64,000 nt of DNA, taken from contig JAIQGK010000021.1 of assembly GCA_020072645.1 (NCBI GenBank), forward strand, positions 1 through 64,000, in the 5' to 3' direction. Both the position numbers and the translations under genes were made by a program. Below, piece after piece: positions 58,452 to 64,000 of the stretch; position 1 is the stretch's first letter; each line of letters begins with the position of its first letter. This DNA comes from Terriglobia bacterium (GTDB lineage Bacteria; Acidobacteriota; Terriglobia; Terriglobales; Acidobacteriaceae). The notes beneath the pieces are model-generated. The model was not told the DNA's origin. It did not search any database and saw nothing but the letters and a program-made list of their open reading frames with translations.

Positions 58452-60302
58452 TCAAGACGATGCTCCTGTATCGCCCGCTGCCCCTGATGTCTTGGCTTGT
58501 CCCAAGTCATCCGCATGAGGCTTAGGAACAGTGCGAATTAGCCCCAACACAAGTAGGCTGTGAAAAACTCTGTCGGCAATTGCTCGGTTAAACGTCGGCA
58601 TCTCCAGAAGCCCATGAGCCAGGTCATTACGAATATTCAGACCGCGCCGATCAATGTAGAGCACCGTCAAATATCTCCACATGTTTTCCGTTAATGCCTC
58701 TCTGACACGCTCATCGTCCAGGACTTGATTCATGCTCTTTACGTCTGTAATGCCCGGATGTCTGGGCACGGCTTTTGTTGTCGGGATCTGCATTAGGACA
58801 AGAAGATTTCTTAGCGCGTGTTCCACCTGGGGAACCAGTACGTGAATCGACTTGAGGTAATCGCCGCTCTCGTAGGCCAGCAAGCCTTCTGCCACGAACT
58901 CTCTTCTTGATTCGGGGAATACAGGCGATTTGGACAGCCATTGAATCATTTGTTGCGGTGTAGGCGCATATTTTTCTCTTACCGCGTCAACGACCTTTGC
59001 CAGGAACGGAACATATGTGCTGATGGAGTTCCCAATTTCCATGTGCAGCCTTCCATCCGGGTCCTCTTCAAGTGAACCGACTTTTGCGGATGGTCGACCG
59101 TCAGGTGACACCTTAACAACAGAGAAGAGCGACATCAAAGGCGCAATATCGCTTATCTCACGCAGGTTTTTACGTGTCTCGTCTGCGTTCGGGGTGAAAT
59201 TAACAGCGATGCGGGTCAGAGCACCATCAAGATCGTCTGCAAGCATTTCATTGATGAAACCCTCAAGCTCTGCCTGACTAATAGAAAAAGTCGCAGTAAG
59301 TTCCTTGAGATCGTCACCGACATGTTTGCCCTTTTCCTCTGAAAGAATCCGCAGTCGTTCCGCGTCCTGTTTTAGACCTTCCTGCTCATATCTTTCTATG
59401 ACCGGCAGAAGCCAAGACTGGGCAAGCATTGGACTTCCGTCTTTGGATACCCTCTCAAACGCGGCGCCGTACTGCTTTACAACTCTCTCCACATTTGCCT
59501 TATCGTTTAACCGACGATAATGCTGGGCGAGACGCTCTGCGGCAGCTTGAGCGCCAAAAGGGTCGAACTCTTCAGGCTTACCACTTCCAGATGTGATATC
59601 CAGCATTCTTTCAAGATCAGCAATGAGGCGGTCTGCTTCGTCCGGCCTGAGCAAATCCCTTCTCGAATAAAGGCAGTCAAAGGGGAAAATCCAAACGCCT
59701 GTTTTCTTGGGGTTGACAACGAAGTCATAAAACACAAAAATTAGCGTAATTACTGCTTTGGCGCGTTTGTCGTCTTTCAAGGCAACAGCCAGATTGAACG
59801 CCCGTTCAAGCCAATGCACTGCGTACATCTCCATTGTGTACAGGCCGTTCTCGACAGCCTTCATGTACTGGTCGATTGCAAGCTGTGCAAATCTATAATC
59901 AGGATTGCCTTTTGTAATAGCTTTGGTCAAGTCCCAAACCAAATCGGCATACCGAGCAGACATCATCGGATTCTTTACCGATGTCGCTCTCTCCTGCCAG
60001 TGCGTGACCGTATTCTCATTGAGCTGCGCGATATCGGGATTGCGCCCTTCGGTTCCGTCTGAAAGCGTGTAAATTGCCATCGGGCCAAAATAGGTATTCC
60101 AGACGCTCGGCTCACCGCGCCGTGTCATAAAGCCAAAAGCCGATGACTCCGCAAGAAAGCAGTCCCATTCTTCATCGTCTGGGACATCGCCATGCTGCTT
60201 TTTGGCGTTCCTGATAGCTTCAAACACTTCTAGCTCACCGTGAGGCTCTGTGCGGATTTCATAATTGCTCAAGGCTTCTTTTAGCCAATCAGGGATATTC
60301 AT
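58452..60302 (-). CDS. DUF4209-like protein with a HEPN RxxxxH motif
   Basis: 616 residues, soluble. The C-terminal part (about 490-590) has LLAYESGDYLKSIHVLVPQVEHALRNLL, then LYIDRRGLNIRNDLAHGLL; Arg558 and His563 form an R-x4-H motif as in HEPN ribonucleases, within the conserved RNxxAHG of DUF4209. The N-terminal 480 residues are helical and unassigned (YAVHWLERAFNLAVALKDD). HEPN proteins are common RNases in toxin and anti-phage systems, but DUF4209 itself has no settled role. No ribosome site is obvious. It is divergent from an AlbA/Schlafen-like gene 87 bases away, and the pair seems isolated between repeat-rich regions; codon use looks less GC-rich than the neighbours. Confidence 0.75.
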   Translation of the reverse strand: MNIPDWLKEALSNYEIRTEPHGELEVFEAIRNAKKQHGDVPDDEEWDCFLAESSAFGFMTRRGEPSVWNTYFGPMAIYTLSDGTEGRNPDIAQLNENTVTHWQERATSVKNPMMSARYADLVWDLTKAITKGNPDYRFAQLAIDQYMKAVENGLYTMEMYAVHWLERAFNLAVALKDDKRAKAVITLIFVFYDFVVNPKKTGVWIFPFDCLYSRRDLLRPDEADRLIADLERMLDITSGSGKPEEFDPFGAQAAAERLAQHYRRLNDKANVERVVKQYGAAFERVSKDGSPMLAQSWLLPVIERYEQEGLKQDAERLRILSEEKGKHVGDDLKELTATFSISQAELEGFINEMLADDLDGALTRIAVNFTPNADETRKNLREISDIAPLMSLFSVVKVSPDGRPSAKVGSLEEDPDGRLHMEIGNSISTYVPFLAKVVDAVREKYAPTPQQMIQWLSKSPVFPESRREFVAEGLLAYESGDYLKSIHVLVPQVEHALRNLLVLMQIPTTKAVPRHPGITDVKSMNQVLDDERVREALTENMWRYLTVLYIDRRGLNIRNDLAHGLLEMPTFNRAIADRVFHSLLVLGLIRTVPKPHADDLGQAKTSGAAGDTGASS

Positions 60303-60325
60303 AGTGAAATGCTAACAGCAATGAA

Positions 60326-60339
60326 CCTGCCATGACAGG
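60326..60339. promoter_or_regulatory. Possible operator in the divergent gap
   Basis: CCTGCCATGACAGG is a dyad (CCTGnCATGnCAGG) in the 87-base gap between the HEPN-type and AlbA-type genes. TACAAT at 60363-60368 could be a -10 box for the rightward gene. No -35 box was clear. Seen by eye only. Confidence 0.3.
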
Positions 60340-60389
60340 CAGGTCAGTGGTCAAAGAACAAGTACAATCAGACATTACTCACGCAGGAG

Positions 60390-61562
60390 ATGCCCTTGTT
60401 CAACATCCCGATAGAGCACATCACCATTCAGGACATCGCACAATTCCTTCAATCAGGCGCTAGAGAAGGAACCCTGCTGGATTTCAAGGAGCAGTTTCCA
60501 AGCAAATTGGAAAAAACCATTTCATCGATGGCGAATACCTTTGGCGGCATGATCTTGATCGGCGTAGAAGAGACCCCAACTGGCGGAGGGATCTTGCCCG
60601 TTAAAGGTCTTCCGATGGGGCCGGGTTTGCGTGAGCGAGTCATCCAAATCGGAATCAATTCCATTTATCCACCGCTGATATCAGAAGTGAGCGTGGTGGA
60701 ATTCAAGAGTGATCCAACTCTGGCCGCACCTGACAAAGCAGTGGTCGCTATTCGTGTTCATGAGAGTGAATACGGTCACGCGGTAGATCAGCGCACCACC
60801 GTGTACGTCCGCGCTGACAACGTGTCGGACTGGATGAAGAAGGCCACTGTTGAGGAGGTTGAATGGTTCCTTCAAAAACGACAAAAGAGCATGATCGAAA
60901 AGCAGCGGATAATCGACCAAGCATTTCGCCATTCCCAATACTTCCTTGCGAAGGTCATTGGCCGGAACCATCGCCCTGAACCTGAGGGTCGATTTGTGAT
61001 ATGGACCGTGCCTACATTTCCGCGTGGGCCAATAGCCACTCCAAGGCAGTTGTTCCAACTCACCGCCAAACAATTCCGGCCAATGCCTGCAATTGGGCAG
61101 TTTCCATCTGGTAGTCCGCGCCCAGTTCGGGATGGCGTGAGTTGGGCACGCGATGAATCAGCGGACTACTATTACACGGAGTTTCACCAGCAAGGGCTGA
61201 TCTACTCCGAGATCGAGTTTTGGTGGGACAAACAGATTCACGACAAAGTATTCCTTCCAGAGGCAGCGGCTAAATTACTGTTGGCTGCGGTGGAGTATGC
61301 GAGAGACCTTTACAGGAAATGCGGCTATTTCGGCCTTTTTGATGTTGGAATGCGCATCTGTGGCGTATCGGATCGTGTTCTTCGCAATGCCATCATAAAT
61401 ACTGTCCGCGTTATCGATAATGAGGTGGAAGTGAATACCAGGGCCAGTGCAGCCGAAGATGAGAGAGAATTGCTCCCGAAATGCAAGGGAATGATTCAAG
61501 AGATTTACTGGGCGTTCGGCCGGGACGCAAAGGATGACCGTTTGGAAGCTGATTTCAGATGA
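60390..61562 (+). CDS. AlbA_2 / Schlafen-like ATP-binding protein
   Basis: 390 residues. The N-terminal domain (about 15-150) has EGTLLDFKEQFPSKL, followed by SSMANTFGGMILIGVEE and YVRADNVSDWM, the AlbA_2 (Schlafen AAA_4) pattern; usual forms are ESxxLEFK and ANxxGGxLxIGV. The C-terminal 230 residues are unassigned, mixed alpha/beta, with YYYTEFHQQGLIYSEIEFWWD. Proteins with this domain act as regulators or as nucleic-acid or nucleotide effectors in defence. The ribosome site AGGAG touches the ATG at 60390, so the TTG two codons later may be the real start. Divergent partner: the HEPN-type gene. Confidence 0.75.
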   Translation: MPLFNIPIEHITIQDIAQFLQSGAREGTLLDFKEQFPSKLEKTISSMANTFGGMILIGVEETPTGGGILPVKGLPMGPGLRERVIQIGINSIYPPLISEVSVVEFKSDPTLAAPDKAVVAIRVHESEYGHAVDQRTTVYVRADNVSDWMKKATVEEVEWFLQKRQKSMIEKQRIIDQAFRHSQYFLAKVIGRNHRPEPEGRFVIWTVPTFPRGPIATPRQLFQLTAKQFRPMPAIGQFPSGSPRPVRDGVSWARDESADYYYTEFHQQGLIYSEIEFWWDKQIHDKVFLPEAAAKLLLAAVEYARDLYRKCGYFGLFDVGMRICGVSDRVLRNAIINTVRVIDNEVEVNTRASAAEDERELLPKCKGMIQEIYWAFGRDAKDDRLEADFR

Positions 61563-61564
61563 AG

Positions 61565-61765
61565 GTGACCGTTAGTCAAGGATGGGCGGCCAACATACCA
61601 AGCACCCCGCCCGGCTAGGGTGGGGTGGCCAATCCTTCCTGCTATCTTAATCCACAATTCCGTGGGTGCGCCATCCTTCGCCCCTTTTGTGATGGGTGGG
61701 GTAAGAAACACGCGGAGAGCCTCTTCCCCCTCCGCGCCTTCATTGCGGCGTCCGCCCCATTCAAA
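61565..61765. repeat. Probable dispersed intergenic repeat
   Basis: Between the AlbA-like and beta-barrel genes. AAGGATGGGCGGCC near its start and GGCCAATCCTT about 50 bases later are inverted partners, and a second G/C-rich part repeats GGTGGGG-like words. A minus-strand frame at 61505-61711 runs through it without a ribosome site. From memory such elements recur in acidobacterial genomes; this cannot be checked within the window. Confidence 0.4.
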
Positions 61766-62431
61766 TTAAAAGCTGTACCCCATCGTGAGCACCACCGTTG
61801 GACTGGCCTCGCCCAAATCGAAAACGTCGGTTGCGAATTGCATTTTCTTATGGGTGAACTCCGCCAGCAGACCGCGCTGAACGGACAGTGGCGTCTGGTA
61901 CGCATGCGTTCGCTGCACCACGTAGCCGCCTTTAAACCACTTCACCGGCGAATACGTCAGTTGTGTCCACGTATAGAAAAAATTTCCCGCTTTGGTGGCC
62001 GCATCAAAAACGTATTCGTTCGTGCTGTACAGCTCAACTTTGTTGCGAGTGACCGTAAACTGCAGCCCGGGCGCGACGCCATTCACGTCGCCAAATATCC
62101 CGCCGATCATCGGCGTGGCTTCCAGCACCACCTTTTTTCCCACGCTCAAGTTGTAGCCGACCCACAGCGACCCCGTCCGCGGGCTTTCGTAGTTGTAACG
62201 CGCTTCCGCGTGCAGTTTGCCGCGGTCCCCCATGAATGTGGGTTGAACATACGATTGCCCATCGGGCACGATGTAGCCGCTCACGCTCAAGTTGAATTCC
62301 CATGGATTCGCCGGTGCCGTCGCGCTCGATGGCTCCTGGCTCGGCGGCGTTTGGCCAGTCGCTTGGCCGCGCGCCTGACTGGCGCAAAGAATTGCGACGA
62401 GGAATGTTGCGAGATGTCGTGCGGTCATCAT
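61766..62431 (-). CDS. Predicted outer membrane beta-barrel protein
   Basis: 221 residues from the ATG at 62431, which overlaps the TGA of the upstream gene (ATGA), so a longer frame to 62674 is not real. A signal peptide (MMTARHLATFLVAILCASQARGQ) is followed by a Pro/Ser/Ala-rich linker and alternating strands (WEFNLSVSGYIVPD, KLHAEARYNYESPRTGSLWVGYNL, VVLEATPMIGGIFG), ending in VVLTMGYSF with the terminal Phe expected of a barrel. Small for a porin, about eight strands. Function unknown. Last gene of a three-gene overlapping operon. Confidence 0.75.
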   Translation of the reverse strand: MMTARHLATFLVAILCASQARGQATGQTPPSQEPSSATAPANPWEFNLSVSGYIVPDGQSYVQPTFMGDRGKLHAEARYNYESPRTGSLWVGYNLSVGKKVVLEATPMIGGIFGDVNGVAPGLQFTVTRNKVELYSTNEYVFDAATKAGNFFYTWTQLTYSPVKWFKGGYVVQRTHAYQTPLSVQRGLLAEFTHKKMQFATDVFDLGEASPTVVLTMGYSF

Positions 62432-63093
62432 CCCCCAAGCCCAATCGCGATTCCGACCATGGCAATCCCGATCAACACCATGAACAGCCCCATCTTCCAT
62501 GGCTTGTATCCGGTGTAACGCCCCAGCCGATGACCAGCCAGAAACAGCATCGCAATGGCCACTCCATTCGAGATGCGTAGCGCCAGCCTTGCATCTTTGA
62601 TTACCGTGAATGGGACCACCACGGGAAGCGTCGAGACGAACACCAGCAGAAACACGCCCAGTGCCCCAAGCCAATCTTTCTTCTTGAAGCCGGAGTGTGC
62701 CGGCGGCTCCGGCAGTTGTTTCAATCTCTGCCGTATCACCTCTAAATCCGTGTCGGGAAGGTGAGCCGCCAGCAGCGGCGGCAGCCTGCCGGCAATGATT
62801 CGTCTGGCCGCCTGCGGGTCCTCCGCATGGCGCACCCTTCGCACCATGAGCACGTCATGCCCTCGCTCGCTGAAGCATGCCATCAGATACATGGCTGCAT
62901 CGATCACGCCCCAGGCCAGGTTGCACCCCAGCGCAGCCATGAGTAGCGTGTGAACATCGGTGCTCGTGCCCCGCGCCACGGGCAGGGAACCCGTCACGGT
63001 GAGCACCATAATCAATCCGAACAATACTTCTGAAGCTCTCTCCGCTGGGTCAAGCACGCGCTTGGAAATTGCCGGCGCGTTCATGGCGATCAC
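62428..63093 (-). CDS. VIT/CCC1-like membrane protein
   Basis: 221 residues from a GTG at 63093 that overlaps the upstream stop (GTGA); an ATG at 63084 (MNAPAISK) is an alternative. DPAERASEVLFGLIMVLTVTG is the opening of the VIT1/CCC1 type, which in other proteins moves iron or manganese. Membrane segments lie near 22-38, 48-72, 135-160, 170-190 and 200-220, with a cytoplasmic middle loop rich in Arg. The protein may instead belong to a related family without metal transport. It overlaps both neighbours by a few bases. Confidence 0.7.
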   Translation of the reverse strand: MIAMNAPAISKRVLDPAERASEVLFGLIMVLTVTGSLPVARGTSTDVHTLLMAALGCNLAWGVIDAAMYLMACFSERGHDVLMVRRVRHAEDPQAARRIIAGRLPPLLAAHLPDTDLEVIRQRLKQLPEPPAHSGFKKKDWLGALGVFLLVFVSTLPVVVPFTVIKDARLALRISNGVAIAMLFLAGHRLGRYTGYKPWKMGLFMVLIGIAMVGIAIGLGG

Positions 63094-64000
63094 CGGCCGC
63101 CGCTGGCTTTTCGAGCGAGTTCGCGGTCCGATACTGCGGTTATGCCGTCTTTACCAGAACTCTCCACTTGCAGGGCGCTCTCAATGCTGCGAACGTGCAG
63201 GTCTCTTTGTGGAAATGGGATTTCAATCCCGGCTTGGCGCAATGCCCGGAAAACCGCCAGTCCGATCTCGCTTTTCAACTCGAACCATATTGATTGAGCG
63301 GCCCAGAACCTGAGCTCAAGATTGAGCGCGCTCTCTCCAAATCCCAGGAAGAATGCTTCTGGTTTTGGGTCCCTCAGGATGCGAGGATTCGCATGCGCCA
63401 CCTCAATCAGCAGCTTCCGCGCCAATTCCGGGTTCGTGCCGTAAGCTACTCCCACGGGTATCTCAACGCGGCGGCGCGCTGAAGTCAACGTCCAGTTAAT
63501 CACCTGGTTGGAGAGCAGATTGCTGTTTGGAACAATGACCTCGGCATATTGAAAAGTCAGAATCGTGCTGGATCGGGCCCCGATCCGCTTCACCGTACCA
63601 ACCACGCCGGAAACCTCTACGGTGTCACCGATCCGGAATGGACGCTCGAAAAGAATGATGAGACCGGAAGCAAAATTATTCACGATGTTTTGCAGCCCGA
63701 ATCCCACGCCCAGTCCCACCGCGCCGGTAATCATGGTGAATTTGTTCAGCTCCACTCCCGCATTGGCCATTGCGCCAAAGAAGATGCCAACCAGCAGGAC
63801 ATAGTATGTAACTCGGGAGATGGCATAGCCCAAACCGCCACGCAATGACAGCTTGGGAAGCAGGATCTCCTCCAGCACAAACTTCGCAATATTGGCGATA
63901 ACATAGCCGAGCAGCAGGAAGAAAACTAAACTCAGTGTGCCACCCAGCGTGATGTGGACCTTTCCAAAGCCGATAGGATACTCGAGGAAGCTGTTGAGGG
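63090..64000 (-). CDS. MscS-family mechanosensitive channel, 5' end off window
   Basis: The frame is open to the right edge, so the N-terminal part is missing; at least 302 residues are present. The pore helix and gate are seen in ITGAVGLGVGFGLQNIVNNFASGLIILFERPFRIGDTVEV, followed by the beta domain (GTVKRIGARSSTILTFQYAEVIVPNSNLLSNQVINWT) and a C-terminal alpha/beta domain (EIPVGVAYGTNPELARKLL, EIPFPQRDLHVR). It gates on membrane tension to release solutes in hypo-osmotic shock. Because of its extra upstream membrane segment it is probably a large MscS type. Its stop overlaps the start of the VIT-like gene. Confidence 0.92.
   Translation of the reverse strand, partial: LNSFLEYPIGFGKVHITLGGTLSLVFFLLLGYVIANIAKFVLEEILLPKLSLRGGLGYAISRVTYYVLLVGIFFGAMANAGVELNKFTMITGAVGLGVGFGLQNIVNNFASGLIILFERPFRIGDTVEVSGVVGTVKRIGARSSTILTFQYAEVIVPNSNLLSNQVINWTLTSARRRVEIPVGVAYGTNPELARKLLIEVAHANPRILRDPKPEAFFLGFGESALNLELRFWAAQSIWFELKSEIGLAVFRALRQAGIEIPFPQRDLHVRSIESALQVESSGKDGITAVSDRELARKASGGR

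Noticed and set aside
61505-61711. Minus-strand 68-codon frame at the repeat after the AlbA-like gene
   Set aside because: It overlaps the coding end of the AlbA-like gene and runs through what looks like a dispersed repeat; no ribosome site.
62432-62674. Upstream extension of the beta-barrel gene
   Set aside because: It overlaps the VIT-like gene by 240 bases; the ATGA junction and the signal peptide at 62431 give a better start.
1-64000. tRNA, rRNA, transposase, integrase or phage genes
   Set aside because: Looked for typical stems, conserved motifs and DDE/recombinase patterns; none could be supported by eye.

Overview
The window reads as one contig of an acidobacterial (Acidobacteriota, probably Terriglobia-type soil) genome. 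This is inferred from a giant duplicated orphan permease of the acidobacterial ADOP type, a DUF3300/DUF2950 pair, a PDZ-membrane-SpoIIE phosphatase, moderately high GC and many small secreted proteins of this style. No tRNA, rRNA, CRISPR array, transposase or phage gene was recognised.

Region 1 (1-26025, + strand) is the 3' part of a large NRPS-PKS biosynthetic gene cluster. The order is: a 5'-truncated hybrid protein (C-A-PCP-KS-AT-degenerate KR-ACP); a free-standing FMN-dependent luciferase-like monooxygenase of the MupA/Atu3671 type; a 4299-residue NRPS (C-A-PCP / C-A(nMT)-PCP / C-A(nMT)-PCP-TE); an MbtH-like protein; a type II thioesterase; an MFS exporter; and an ADOP-type permease. Specificity codes read by eye suggest a Phe-like residue, one malonate unit left as a beta-keto group (its KR has lost the NADPH motif and the catalytic Tyr), Gly, an N-methylated residue of unknown type and N-methyl-Asn, released by the TE. 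Upstream modules lie outside the window.

Region 2 (26031-33702) holds a membrane M28 metallopeptidase divergent from a small LanB-like protein (glutamylation domain only, no elimination domain, no LanC), then a seven-bladed propeller lipoprotein and a monoglyceride-lipase-like hydrolase.

Region 3 (33925-46164) holds an AspT-family exchanger with a DUF2254 membrane protein, a decayed lipoprotein gene, a secreted hypothetical protein, a PDZ/GAF/SpoIIE phosphatase, a PEGA/OmpA protein, a STAS anti-sigma antagonist, and the DUF3300-DUF2950 pair. Several multi-hairpin intergenic segments separate them.

Region 4 (46193-57826) looks like an acid/energy module: SulP transporter, PPK2, a second AspT, aspartate 4-decarboxylase, a FUSC protein with a coupled 90-residue membrane protein, a DcaP-like porin and a 936-residue basic amino acid decarboxylase. 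DcaP, AspT and AspD together make a plausible aspartate-in/alanine-out, proton-consuming route.

Region 5 (57827-61765) is a divergent pair, a DUF4209-like protein with an RxxxxH HEPN motif and an AlbA_2/Schlafen-like protein, flanked by repeat-rich non-coding DNA; it may be a two-gene defence module. Region 6 (61766-64000, - strand) is a tightly overlapping three-gene operon running off the right edge: MscS channel, VIT-like membrane protein and beta-barrel protein.
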